NCBI GenBank assembly: GCA_946494335.1
Contig: CAMMBV010000019.1
Coordinates: 1-61,338, forward strand
Direction: 5' to 3'
Source: an uncultured Ruminococcus sp.
GTDB lineage: Bacteria; Bacillota; Clostridia; Lachnospirales; Lachnospiraceae
DNA: 61,338 nucleotides
Shown piece by piece: positions 44,190 to 52,574 of this stretch. Numbering within the stretch: position 1 is the first letter of the stretch; each line of letters begins with the position of its first letter. Made by a program: the position numbers and the translations under genes. Under the pieces are notes generated by a model. That model was not told where the DNA came from. It ran no database searches and was given only the letters and a program-made list of their open reading frames with translations.

Positions 44190-45368
44190 TCAGATTTCTT
44201 TTCCTTTCGTCCCAATGGCATGAATGACAAAAGGAATAAACAGCGTAATCAAAGCCGCATATCCCAGATATGCATATCCTTTGCTGACCACGGTCATCAG
44301 ACCAAACTGGGCGATGGCGAAGGCCAGGAATACAAAAATCAGTGTAAACACTGCATTTCTTCCCAGATGACCCTGTTTCTTTTTCTCTTCAGAATCCATA
44401 CGCCGCTCTATGGCGTTGACGCAGCGGGTGACGATGCCGGAGATCATATTGACCGCTGTGGAAATCGCTCCCAGAATGATCAACAGGGAGATGATCGGCG
44501 TCAGAACACCGGAACCCACTCCGTTTTGCACCAGTACCAGCATAGGCACGGAAGCCTGCGCCAGTTCCGCCACATAAGAAACCGCCAAAAGACCTATGAT
44601 GGACAGCTCCATCGCCAGGAAGTTGCACACAAACATGCCCACAGCCGCGCGGTTGATCTGTTTCACATCTGTCACCGGCTCCACATGCTGATACATAACA
44701 GAAACGGAAGCAAGCTGGAAGAAGAAATACAAAACCGCTGACCAAAGCGCCGGGCCGAATGCGCCGCTCTCCTTTGAAAGCACCGTCATCTCTCCGCCGC
44801 TCATGCGGCTCACAGAGGCCGCAATACTGTCCCACTGAGCGATGATATTGGGCACCAGCACCAGAAGCAGGCCGATGATAATCAGCACACTTAAGGTTGA
44901 GGCACATTTGCGGACTACCTCAGTTCCGAACAGTGCAATCAGGAAGATAAACACCGCAACCAAAACGGTACACAGCCAGTAGGGCAGTCCGAAAAGTGTT
45001 TCCAGTGTGGAACCGCCTGTGGCAAAGGCCGCCGCAGAGGCCGTGCCGATCATGATCAGATAACAGATCTCATAAAGGTTGGACATTACATGCCTTGTTT
45101 TTCCGTACAGACTGTCGGAAAAGCTGCGGTAATCATAGGTTTTATGTTTATAGGCGTAGCGCATGCCGTACCAGAAAAACAGGGAATACAATCCCTGAGT
45201 CAGCAGCGGCAGCACCAGGCACCAGATTCCGTAATTGATAAAATACTGATAAATCTGTGCTCCGGAGGCAAAACCTCCGCCGAACTGGGTGGTGAATGCC
45301 ACAAAAGCAATTCCCATCGCCAGGGGCATCTTGTTTTTATCTACAAGCAGTGTTTTCTTTCCACTCAT
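44190..45368 (-). CDS. YkvI-like APC-fold membrane transporter
   Basis: GAGGAAAG before the ATG at 45368 gives 392 residues with ten or more hydrophobic segments. The start MPLAMGIAFVAFTTQFGGGF with a Gly-rich first helix and SGAQIYQYFINYGIW fits the YkvI family of the amino-acid/polyamine/organocation fold. Substrate not known for the family. It lies 13 bases after the FAD-dehydrogenase gene, so it may import the substrate of that enzyme. Confidence 0.75.
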   Translation of the reverse strand: MSGKKTLLVDKNKMPLAMGIAFVAFTTQFGGGFASGAQIYQYFINYGIWCLVLPLLTQGLYSLFFWYGMRYAYKHKTYDYRSFSDSLYGKTRHVMSNLYEICYLIMIGTASAAAFATGGSTLETLFGLPYWLCTVLVAVFIFLIALFGTEVVRKCASTLSVLIIIGLLLVLVPNIIAQWDSIAASVSRMSGGEMTVLSKESGAFGPALWSAVLYFFFQLASVSVMYQHVEPVTDVKQINRAAVGMFVCNFLAMELSIIGLLAVSYVAELAQASVPMLVLVQNGVGSGVLTPIISLLIILGAISTAVNMISGIVTRCVNAIERRMDSEEKKKQGHLGRNAVFTLIFVFLAFAIAQFGLMTVVSKGYAYLGYAALITLFIPFVIHAIGTKGKEI

Positions 45369-45381
45369 TTTTCTTTCCTCA

Positions 45382-46806
45382 CTATCTCTCTTTATTGAAT
45401 TCAACCACTTTTCCCGGATTCAGGATCAGACGGTCGTCAAAGGCCAGCTTGATGGCCTTATAAAGCTGAATCATCCTGGGGCCCACAAATTCCTCCAGAA
45501 ACTCCAGCCGTCCGTTTCCGATTCCATGTTCCCCGGACAGCTGTCCTCCCAATTCCTTTGACAGGGCATACAGCTCTTTCAAGCAGGCGTGGGTGGCGCT
45601 TTTCCACTCTTCATCGCTCATGGAATCGTCCCGCAGCATTTCCGTGTGGATGTTTCCGTCTCCGCAGTGTCCACAGGGCTCCACACGAATACCATGGGAA
45701 AGGGCAATGCGTTTGGCCGCTTTTACATAGCCTGCGATCTGGGAACGGGGTACCACCACGTCACACTCTTCCTGGGAAACGGAATCGGCTTTCATACCCT
45801 CCAGTATTCCGCCTCTTACTTCCCAGACTGTTCCTGCCCGTTCCGGCGTATCGGCGATACAGCAGTCATAGGCTCCGTTGGCAAGGGCTGCCTCCGCTGC
45901 CGCCTCCACCGCACTGTCCAGCTCCTGGCGGCTGGATGCATCATACATGACGATCAGTACCGCTTCCCCCTGTTTAACCGGAAACTGTTTATTTAAAGTA
46001 CGCTCCACAATATCGATCAGCTCCCGCTCCAGAAATTCAATGGCTGTGGGAACAAAAGGAAGGTCCAGTACTTTCGGAACCATATCGGCACATGCCTCCA
46101 GACTGGCAAAGGGCATCACCAGCGTACAGGAGCAGGTGGGCGCCGGCAGAAGCTTCAGCGTCACCTGGGTCAGAATGCACAGGGTTCCTTCCGAACCGAT
46201 CACCAGATCTTTCACCGCATATCCGGTGGTATTTTTCACCACATTGGATGAAAAATTCATGATGGAACCGTCCGGCAAGACAGCTTCGATACAGCGGACA
46301 AAATCTCTGGTCAGGCCATACCGCACCGCCTTCATGCCTCCGGCGTTGGTAATGACATTGCCTCCGATGGAAGCGGTTTTCTCCCCGGGATCGGGAGGAT
46401 AGAACAGCCCCTCCGCCGCCGCTGCCGCCTGAATGTCCAAAAGCAGCGCGCCCGGTTCCGCCGTGATGGTCTGGTTTTTGTGATCCACCGGAAAAATGCG
46501 GTTCATACGCATCACAGACAGCATGATGCCTCCGTATTTACAGGTAGCTCCGCCTGCCAGACCGGTTCCTGCGCCACGGCACACCACCGGTATGTTTTTC
46601 TCGTATGCATAAGCCATGATAGCCGATACTTCTTCCTTATTGACCGCCTCCACATACAGCTCCGGCGGAAAGACGCCGTATTCCGGCATTTCATCACGAT
46701 AATATTCCTGTTCAATCTCTTCTCCCACCCACACCCGGTCATCGGCAGTCACCGAACGAATATAGGCGAAATCTGATTCATCCATCTTTTTATACGGATA
46801 AGCCAT
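45382..46806 (-). CDS. FAD-linked 2-hydroxyacid (lactate/glycolate) dehydrogenase, GlcD/LctD type
   Basis: A 474-residue flavoprotein with an FAD_binding_4 PCMH domain (PVVCRGAGTGLAGGATCKYGG, then PGEKTASIGGNVITNAGG) and a C-terminal FAD-oxidase domain ending in GHCGDGNIHTEM and GEHGIGNGRLEF. Oxidises 2-hydroxyacids. Its start overlaps the EtfA stop by 17 bases and has its own AGGAGGAGG site. With EtfA/EtfB it resembles the LctBCD complex of Acetobacterium, which drives NAD reduction by lactate through flavin-based electron confurcation. D-lactate is the likely substrate; other 2-hydroxyacids are possible. Confidence 0.9.
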   Translation of the reverse strand: MAYPYKKMDESDFAYIRSVTADDRVWVGEEIEQEYYRDEMPEYGVFPPELYVEAVNKEEVSAIMAYAYEKNIPVVCRGAGTGLAGGATCKYGGIMLSVMRMNRIFPVDHKNQTITAEPGALLLDIQAAAAAEGLFYPPDPGEKTASIGGNVITNAGGMKAVRYGLTRDFVRCIEAVLPDGSIMNFSSNVVKNTTGYAVKDLVIGSEGTLCILTQVTLKLLPAPTCSCTLVMPFASLEACADMVPKVLDLPFVPTAIEFLERELIDIVERTLNKQFPVKQGEAVLIVMYDASSRQELDSAVEAAAEAALANGAYDCCIADTPERAGTVWEVRGGILEGMKADSVSQEECDVVVPRSQIAGYVKAAKRIALSHGIRVEPCGHCGDGNIHTEMLRDDSMSDEEWKSATHACLKELYALSKELGGQLSGEHGIGNGRLEFLEEFVGPRMIQLYKAIKLAFDDRLILNPGKVVEFNKER

Positions 46807-48001
46807 CTTTTTCCTCCTCCTTTCGTTTTTCTGCCAGCTTCGTCAGCCGGGGAACGATCTGGTAAAGATCGTCCACGATACAGTAGTGGGCCGTTTTGAA
46901 AATCTGTGCTTCCGGATTCTGATTGATGGCCACGATACATTCTGAAGCGTTCATACAGGAGGTAAACTGAATGGCTCCTGATACGCCGCAGGTGATGATC
47001 AGTTTGGGCCGCACCGTTCTTCCCGACAGCCCGATCTGATGGGCGGTATCTCCATAACCGTTTTCCACCATGGGACGGGTAAACGCCAGCTGTCCTCCCA
47101 ACGTTTTGGCCAGCTGTCTGCAAAGCTCCACTCCCGTCTCACTCTGAGCGCCTCTTCCGGCCACCACGATGATCTCTTCCTCCTCCAGGCCTTTCTTCTT
47201 CTCCAGGATTTCACAGGAAAGAACCTGTATTCCGGAAGCGGCCATCTTGTCAGTGACCTGACAGACAACCACCTCTCCCGTGGGCTCCTTTACCTTTTCG
47301 GCCTTGTCCATGACACGGTAGCGCACCGTGGCAAACTGGGGTCTGGATTTTGCAATGGCAATCTGGGCCATGATATTTCCTCCAAAGGCCGGACGGATCT
47401 GAACCATATCAGAGTTTGCCTTAATGTCCAAAGATGTACAATCCGCTGTCAATCCGGTATGAAAGCGGGTTGACAGCCTGGGGGCCAGAGAACGTCCCAG
47501 CTCTGTGGCTCCGATCAGCACTGAGCTGGGCTTTGTGGCCGCAATACAGTCCGCCGCCACATCCGTATAGCAGTCTGCCCGGAAGTATTCCAGCTCCTTA
47601 TGCTCATAGGCGTATACTTTATGTACTCCGTATTGCAGCAGATAATGAGCGTTTTTAACTGTCCCTTCTCCTCCCGCAATCACACAATTTACCTTATATC
47701 CCACCTTTGCCGCCATTTTTCTGGCCTCGCCGATGAGCTCAAAGGCCACGGGATGAATCATCCCCTGCTCCTGCTCCACAAATATCAGGAAATCCTTCCA
47801 CTTCTCCTTATCCGCCTCATTGGCACGCTGTTCAAAGTGAATGGCCCGTTCCGGGCACTGCCGTACACACAGACCGCACATACGGCAGGTGTCCCCCACC
47901 GTAATCCCATGTTTTTCCATTTTGAGCGCACCAAAGGGACATGCGTCCACACACTTGCCGCACAGAGTACAGGCTTGTGCATCAAAAGTCAAAAATTCCA
48001 T
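46790..48001 (-). CDS. etfA: Electron-transfer flavoprotein alpha subunit with ferredoxin domain
   Basis: The 403-residue protein starts with two 4Fe-4S motifs (CTLCGKCVDACP and CRMCGLCVRQCP), then the Etf alpha core, with the FAD-binding C-terminus (GRGAQSETGVELC, IGLSGRTVRPKLIITCGVSG and INQNPEAQIF). The fused ferredoxin domain is typical of EtfA in confurcating lactate dehydrogenases, where it links to reduced ferredoxin. Second gene of the operon. Confidence 0.95.
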   Translation of the reverse strand: MEFLTFDAQACTLCGKCVDACPFGALKMEKHGITVGDTCRMCGLCVRQCPERAIHFEQRANEADKEKWKDFLIFVEQEQGMIHPVAFELIGEARKMAAKVGYKVNCVIAGGEGTVKNAHYLLQYGVHKVYAYEHKELEYFRADCYTDVAADCIAATKPSSVLIGATELGRSLAPRLSTRFHTGLTADCTSLDIKANSDMVQIRPAFGGNIMAQIAIAKSRPQFATVRYRVMDKAEKVKEPTGEVVVCQVTDKMAASGIQVLSCEILEKKKGLEEEEIIVVAGRGAQSETGVELCRQLAKTLGGQLAFTRPMVENGYGDTAHQIGLSGRTVRPKLIITCGVSGAIQFTSCMNASECIVAINQNPEAQIFKTAHYCIVDDLYQIVPRLTKLAEKRKEEEKDGLSV

Positions 48002-48014
48002 ATTACACTCTCCC

Positions 48015-48803
48015 TCAGATGATTTTTTTATCCGTTAAAATACGAAACAGCGCATCCGTCTTCTCTTTGGCATCTCCCTTAAGATATACCTGTCTTTCCG
48101 TCTCGGGAGGCGCAAACATCCGCTCAACGGCAGTAGGAGAACCGATCAGACCGTAACGGCTTAAATCCTGATTGGGCAGATCCCCAAATCCCAGGATACG
48201 TACTTTTCTGTCCCTGGTCGCTTTCTTCAAAAGATAGGAAGGCAGCCGCGGAACACAGCTGTCCTTATCAACCGTGATAAGACACGGAAAACTGATTTTT
48301 GATACCTGTGTCACCCGTCCCATTTTCTGTTTCACACAGATGGATGATTTATCTACTTCTTCAATGCCCGATACCCATGCGGCATGGGGGATATGCATAT
48401 GCTCTGCAATGGCAGGTCCCACCTGGGCAGTATCACCGTCGGTGGTCTGTCTTCCGCATATGATCAGGTCCGCTCCTCCCAGCACCTGAATTCCCTGGTA
48501 CAGAGTGTAAGACGTGCTCAGCACATCGGCTCCTGCAAATTTCCGGTCCGAAAGAATGACCGCTTCATCGGCGCCGCAGGCATAGGCATCCTTCATCATC
48601 GCCTCCGCCTGGGCCGGCCCCATTGTAAGCACCGTCACAATTCCGCCTGTCTTCTCCCTGATCTGCAGCGCAGTTTCCAGCGCAAAAAGATCATAAGGGT
48701 TTGTCCTCGTTTCACTGGTAAGACGCTTCATCGTCCCTGTTTCAGGATCAATATCCACTTTGGTGCCTGCAGGCACCTGTTTCATACATACTACTATCTT
48801 CAT
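48015..48803 (-). CDS. etfB: Electron-transfer flavoprotein beta subunit
   Basis: 262 residues from the ATG at 48803 (AAAGGAAC before it). MKIVVCMKQVPAGTKVDIDP and TRTNPYDLFALETAL are standard for Etf beta; GRQTTDGDTAQVGP is the AMP/FAD signature. The second flavin site that would allow bifurcation is in this subunit and looks intact. First gene of the operon with its own promoter. Confidence 0.95.
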   Translation of the reverse strand: MKIVVCMKQVPAGTKVDIDPETGTMKRLTSETRTNPYDLFALETALQIREKTGGIVTVLTMGPAQAEAMMKDAYACGADEAVILSDRKFAGADVLSTSYTLYQGIQVLGGADLIICGRQTTDGDTAQVGPAIAEHMHIPHAAWVSGIEEVDKSSICVKQKMGRVTQVSKISFPCLITVDKDSCVPRLPSYLLKKATRDRKVRILGFGDLPNQDLSRYGLIGSPTAVERMFAPPETERQVYLKGDAKEKTDALFRILTDKKII

Positions 48804-48855
48804 TCTCTTTGTTCCTTTACGCTTTATCACATTGTCGCTTTAAATGGACAAATTC

Positions 48856-48884
48856 ATTATATCACTAATAATCTGAAAAGTCTA
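48856..48884 (-). promoter_or_regulatory. Promoter of the etfBA-dehydrogenase operon
   Basis: Minus-strand TAGACT (48879-48884), 17-base spacer, TATAAT (48856-48861). Directly downstream TTGTC and GACAA form a short inverted repeat (10-base spacer), a possible operator. Confidence 0.6.
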
Positions 48885-48947
48885 TTAAATTGACACATTT
48901 CCTCTCTCAGCCTGCATGTTCTGAGTCTTTTTGTGACCTTCAAAAAG

Positions 48948-48988
48948 CATCAGCCCTATCTGCGACAGCGATGCAGATAGGGCTGATG
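48948..48988. terminator. Terminator of the toxin-antitoxin pair
   Basis: CATCAGCCCTATCTGC / GCAGATAGGGCTGATG, perfect 16-base stem. T-runs on both strands; it ends the VapC gene on the minus strand. Confidence 0.9.
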
Positions 48989-48992
48989 TTTT

Positions 48993-49409
48993 TTACTGTC
49001 TCAGCTTAATAAGCAATTCTGCAGGAGTAAGAAGGGAAATATCAAATTCCTCAAAATCTTTTTTATTGCGGGTTACAATATAATTACAAGGGACAGCTTG
49101 TGCACAGACAGCCATAAGACAGTCTTCAAAATCTTTTGCTCTCTTCTGGAATGCTGTAAGGACATTATCATTGGTAACATCACATACTTTGACGATTTCC
49201 AGCAATTTTCCTACCGCTTTATATGCCAGCTCCGTACTGTGAGTATATTTTCTGACCAGATAAAAAATATCCGTAACGGATGAGGCAGTTACAAAACCGC
49301 TAATCCGATATTCTTCGCAAAGTTTCAATACCTGTGAAGAATCATCTGCAAAAGGCTCCCTTTCCAGCAGCACGTCAAGGATAATATTCGTGTCACACAT
49401 GATCCTCAT
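48993..49409 (-). CDS. PIN-domain RNase toxin (VapC-like)
   Basis: A 138-residue PIN protein: CDTNIILDVLLEREP with the first acidic residues, a middle helix region, DFEDCLMAVCAQ and the TRNKKDFEEF segment. PIN toxins cleave RNA such as initiator tRNA or rRNA and are held by the co-encoded antitoxin. The start overlaps the antitoxin stop by 17 bases, the usual sign of translational coupling. Confidence 0.9.
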   Translation of the reverse strand: MRIMCDTNIILDVLLEREPFADDSSQVLKLCEEYRISGFVTASSVTDIFYLVRKYTHSTELAYKAVGKLLEIVKVCDVTNDNVLTAFQKRAKDFEDCLMAVCAQAVPCNYIVTRNKKDFEEFDISLLTPAELLIKLRQ

Positions 49410-49620
49410 ATTTCGATAACCGCTCCTCCCTCAATGATTCCCGACTGATTTCTGATGGGGCGTTTTTAAGCATGCCGCGCAGGGAATCAACTGCAGAAAC
49501 TTGTGGATTTACAACTTTCGCGACGATTTTTCCATTTTTTGTAATAAAAATATCTTCTTTTGCAATCAGCTCCAGGTATTTCCCAAAATTTGTTTTAAAT
49601 TCAGTTGCAGTAACAATCAA
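49393..49620 (-). CDS. Phd/YefM-family antitoxin
   Basis: TTG start at 49620 behind AGGAGGCG; 75 residues. The N-terminal half (IVTATEFKTNFGKYLELIAKE, shown in parts: TATEFKTNFGKYLEL) is the Phd DNA-binding fold and the C-terminal tail wraps the toxin. Represses its own operon through the palindrome upstream. Confidence 0.88.
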   Translation of the reverse strand: MIVTATEFKTNFGKYLELIAKEDIFITKNGKIVAKVVNPQVSAVDSLRGMLKNAPSEISRESLREERLSKYEDHV

Positions 49621-49652
49621 AGTAAACGCCTCCTCTTCTTATCTTTACTTTT

Positions 49653-49695
49653 ATCATATTCGATTTTCTTATAAAAATCAATAAGTTCGATCGAA
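49653..49695 (-). promoter_or_regulatory. Promoter and operator of the toxin-antitoxin pair
   Basis: Minus-strand TTGATT (49676-49681), 17-base spacer, TATGAT (49653-49658). Directly upstream TTCGATCGAA (49686-49695) is a perfect palindrome, suitable for Phd-type autorepression. Confidence 0.6.
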
Positions 49696-49741
49696 TCAGC
49701 AGAAACTAATGCCTCAAATCGTTCGATATAAGAGTAAAAAC

Positions 49742-49816
49742 AATCGGATAGGGTTGCCCGGCAAATGTCTGCTCGTGCAAGCACGGCAACCGCTTGCCGG
49801 GCGTATCGCGCAAAAA
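49742..49816. repeat. Structured dispersed repeat, copy 2 (short form)
   Basis: Same start and end blocks as 30595-30736: AATCGGATAGG, GCTCGTGCAAGCACGGC, CCGGGCGTATCGCGCAAAAA. GCCCGGCAA and TTGCCGGGC form a perfect outer stem in this copy, and CGTGC-AA-GCACG an inner one. It lies just past the operon terminator at 49812-49855. Confidence 0.65.
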
Positions 49817-49855
49817 ACTGCCGCACCCGCAGCTTAAAGTCACGGATACGGCAGT
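49811..49855 (-). terminator. Terminator of the GAPDH-to-methyltransferase operon
   Basis: ACTGCCGTATCCG / CGGGTGCGGCAGT, 13 pairs with two G:U, 13-base loop, then TTTTTT on the minus strand. 20 bases past the last stop. Confidence 0.85.
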
Positions 49856-49874
49856 TATTTACGTTATATTCCGA

Positions 49875-50687
49875 TTACTGATCTTTAACCGGTCCAATCA
49901 GGCCTTCTCTGTAAGCGCTGATGTATTCCATGCAGTAATCATCCAGACCCAGAAGAGCTTCTGTGGCATAGATAAGTCCCATCATGTCTCTGTTCAGCGG
50001 ATCCAGGATCGCGCTGTCCAGTCCTGCATTCATTGCCAGTACAGTAAATCCAAGATTTACCAGTTTTCTTACCGGCAGGTTGAAAGAGATGTTGCTGACT
50101 GCTGCTGTAATGTGAATCGTCGGATACTGTTTCCGGATTGTGGAGATTACTTCTACGATCATGGAAATACCATCTTCTGATGTACACAGCATCTCGATCA
50201 ACGGATCGATATGGATTCTGCTGGGATCGATGTTGTACTGTTTTGCTTTTTCCATAATCTCAGCAAATACAGCCAGACGTTTTTCTGCTGTCTGAGGAAT
50301 TCCTGTGTCGTCGCACAGCAGGGCTACTACTTCCCAGCCCGGATTTGCTGCTACGATGGGGAACAGGATATCAATTTTGTCACCTTCCATGGAGACGGAA
50401 TTGATGATACCCGGTTTGCTGCAGAATTTATATGCTTCTGCAAGTACCTTGGGGCTGGGGCTGTCCACTGCGATGGGCAGATCGGAAACGCTTTCCACCA
50501 GTCCGATCATCCATTTCAGAGTATCCACTTCAACTTCTTCATCAACAGATGCGCATACATCAATGTAGGTAGCGCCTGCTTCTGTCTGTTTTCTGGCAAT
50601 GTCTTTGATCCACTCTTCGTCTTTAGCTGCAATCGCTTTTGCCATAGACGGAATGGAACCATTGATTTTTTCACCGATAATAATCAT
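49875..50687 (-). CDS. Methyltetrahydrofolate methyltransferase-like (pterin-binding) protein
   Basis: A 270-residue TIM barrel of the dihydropteroate-synthase fold: IIIGEKINGSIPSMAKA at the start, GATYIDVCASVDEE, INSVSMEGDK and IHIDPLIEM. These match MtgA/AcsE-type enzymes that move a methyl group between a corrinoid and tetrahydrofolate. No corrinoid protein or first methyltransferase is nearby. It is the last gene of the operon. It could transfer a one-carbon unit formed in the pathway, or act on a different cofactor. Confidence 0.82.
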   Translation of the reverse strand: MIIIGEKINGSIPSMAKAIAAKDEEWIKDIARKQTEAGATYIDVCASVDEEVEVDTLKWMIGLVESVSDLPIAVDSPSPKVLAEAYKFCSKPGIINSVSMEGDKIDILFPIVAANPGWEVVALLCDDTGIPQTAEKRLAVFAEIMEKAKQYNIDPSRIHIDPLIEMLCTSEDGISMIVEVISTIRKQYPTIHITAAVSNISFNLPVRKLVNLGFTVLAMNAGLDSAILDPLNRDMMGLIYATEALLGLDDYCMEYISAYREGLIGPVKDQ

Positions 50688-50723
50688 TGGGAAAATCCTC
50701 CTAGTTATACTGTGTCCTTATCA

Positions 50724-51689
50724 TTATTTTGCTTTGCGGGAAAGCACTTTCTTAACTTTTCTCACAATGTGATCAGATGTAAGGTCAAATCTTTCTCTCA
50801 GATAATCCTGAGGACCAACTTCACCGTAAACATCTTCTACAGCAACGTACTCAACCGGTACTTCCATCTCGCCTGCAAGAGCTTCTGTTACAGCGCTGTA
50901 CAGACCGCCGATCTTATTGTGGTTCTCTGCTGTTACAACAGCGCCTGTCTCTTTTGCATATTTAAACAGACACTCTTTATCCAGAGGTTTCACAGTAAAC
51001 ATATCTACGATAGCGATTTCGATACCTTCTTTAGCCAGCTCTTCCGCTGCCATGAATGCTTCATGAATCATGATGCCCGTAGCAAATACAACAGCATCTT
51101 TGCCTTCTCTTAAGGTAACGCCTTTTCCTACCGGTACTGTCTCGCCGTCAGCGTATACTTTGGCTGCGCTCTTACGGCTGCAGCGGATATATTTAACGCC
51201 TTTGATATCAGCAACCTGATGCAGAACGCTTTCCAGCTGGTTTGCATCTGCAATATCAATTACAGTTGCTGTGGGAATTGCACGGTACAGAGCCATATCT
51301 TCAAAAGGCATATGTGTTCCGCCGTTGAAAGCAGCACAGATACCTGCGTCTGTTCCGATTACTGTAATATCGTTTCCTGTGTAGCCCGCTGCCAGAAATA
51401 CCTGGTCAAACACACGGCGGGATGCAAACGGACCAAATGTATGGCAAATCGGTTTGAAGCCCTGAGAAGCCAGACCAGCTGCAACACCGATCATGTTTGC
51501 TTCGGCAATACCGCAGTTGATTGCTCTGTCAGGATTTGCTGCTCCCCATTTTGCAGTACCGATACAGCTCATAAGGTCAGCGTCCAGATAAATAACGTCA
51601 GGATCATTTTCTGCCAGTTCCGGAATTGTTTTTCCAAGAACATCTTTGAATGCTCGGGAATCCATTTCCCCATTATATACTATATTCAT
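50724..51689 (-). CDS. Transketolase C-terminal subunit (split enzyme)
   Basis: 321 residues: pyrimidine-binding domain (DSRAFKDVLGKTIPELA, CGIAEANMIGVAAGLASQG with the catalytic Glu) and the C-terminal domain (GVTLREGKDAVVFATGIMI). Together with the next subunit it forms a complete thiamine-diphosphate enzyme that moves two-carbon ketol groups. Split transketolases occur in archaea and Clostridia, and special ones act on sulfo-sugar or apiose phosphates. Preceded by a good AGGAGG-like site. Confidence 0.93.
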   Translation of the reverse strand: MNIVYNGEMDSRAFKDVLGKTIPELAENDPDVIYLDADLMSCIGTAKWGAANPDRAINCGIAEANMIGVAAGLASQGFKPICHTFGPFASRRVFDQVFLAAGYTGNDITVIGTDAGICAAFNGGTHMPFEDMALYRAIPTATVIDIADANQLESVLHQVADIKGVKYIRCSRKSAAKVYADGETVPVGKGVTLREGKDAVVFATGIMIHEAFMAAEELAKEGIEIAIVDMFTVKPLDKECLFKYAKETGAVVTAENHNKIGGLYSAVTEALAGEMEVPVEYVAVEDVYGEVGPQDYLRERFDLTSDHIVRKVKKVLSRKAK

Positions 51690-51703
51690 CTTATTCCCTC
51701 CGC

Positions 51704-52543
51704 TTATTCCATAGCAGCGAGTTTGTCATTGAGCTCGCTTAACCATGCGTCAAATTTCTCAGCACCTACTGTCATGCTGTGGTTGCCCATTGTCTCTTCT
51801 ACTTCTGTCACACCGCAGCCTTTTACGGTATCCATTACGATCGCGTACGGTTTGTCTCCGCCTTTTTTGGTGTTTTCCAGAGCTTCGTAAAGAGCTTCCA
51901 CATCGTTTCCATTGATCTTAACAGTTTCAAAACCGAATGCTGCCATTTTGGCATCCAGGTTTTCATTGGGCAGAACGTCTTTTGTATAACCATCCAGCTG
52001 TTTCTTGTTCCAGTCAATCAGAACAACCAGATTGGACAGCTTTTTGGCAGCTGCAAACATAAATGCTTCCCAGCACTGTCCTTCGTTGATTTCACCGTCG
52101 CCCACGATCAGGAAGGTGCGGTTATTGTGTTTTCTCAGTTTGTCAGCAAGAGCAATACCGCATGCGGTAGATGTTCCCTGGCCAAGAGAACCGGTTGTCA
52201 TATCGATACCCGGTGTCTTGTTGGTATCACAGTGGCTGGGGAAGTTGGTGCCTGGCTGATTCAGTGTTTTGATTTCATCGTAAGGATAGAAACCTTTCAG
52301 TGCCAGAGTAGCATATACAGCCGGGCCGGCATGGCCTTTGGAGCAAACCAGTTTGTCTCTTTCCGGCATTTTCGGATTTTTCGGATCCACAGTCATCTGT
52401 GATCCGTAAAGTACCGCCAGTGCATCGCAAACACTTAAAGCTCCGCCGATGTGTCCGAATCCACGGGATTTGATGGACTCAACGGTGCCGATGCGGATCT
52501 GTGTTGCAAACTTCTGTAAGCTTTTCTTTAATTCAGCATCCAT
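51704..52543 (-). CDS. Transketolase N-terminal subunit (split enzyme)
   Basis: 279 residues: the thiamine-diphosphate domain with SRGFGHIGGALSVCDALAVLY (parts shown: RGFGHIGGALS), SKGHAGPAVYATLA, GSLGQGTSTACGIA and the GDGEINEGQCWEA ... NKKQLDG motif. 14 bases before the C-subunit gene. Full length for this split type. Confidence 0.93.
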   Translation of the reverse strand: MDAELKKSLQKFATQIRIGTVESIKSRGFGHIGGALSVCDALAVLYGSQMTVDPKNPKMPERDKLVCSKGHAGPAVYATLALKGFYPYDEIKTLNQPGTNFPSHCDTNKTPGIDMTTGSLGQGTSTACGIALADKLRKHNNRTFLIVGDGEINEGQCWEAFMFAAAKKLSNLVVLIDWNKKQLDGYTKDVLPNENLDAKMAAFGFETVKINGNDVEALYEALENTKKGGDKPYAIVMDTVKGCGVTEVEETMGNHSMTVGAEKFDAWLSELNDKLAAME

Positions 52544-52574
52544 TTTCTTTTCTCCTTATTTTTTAAAAATTATC

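Noticed and set aside
49617-49826. Minus-strand frame ending at the antitoxin start (69 residues)
   Set aside because: Its first start codon lies inside the operon terminator, it has no ribosome site, and it consists of the dispersed repeat plus the promoter/operator of the toxin-antitoxin pair. Kept only as part of the repeat discussion.
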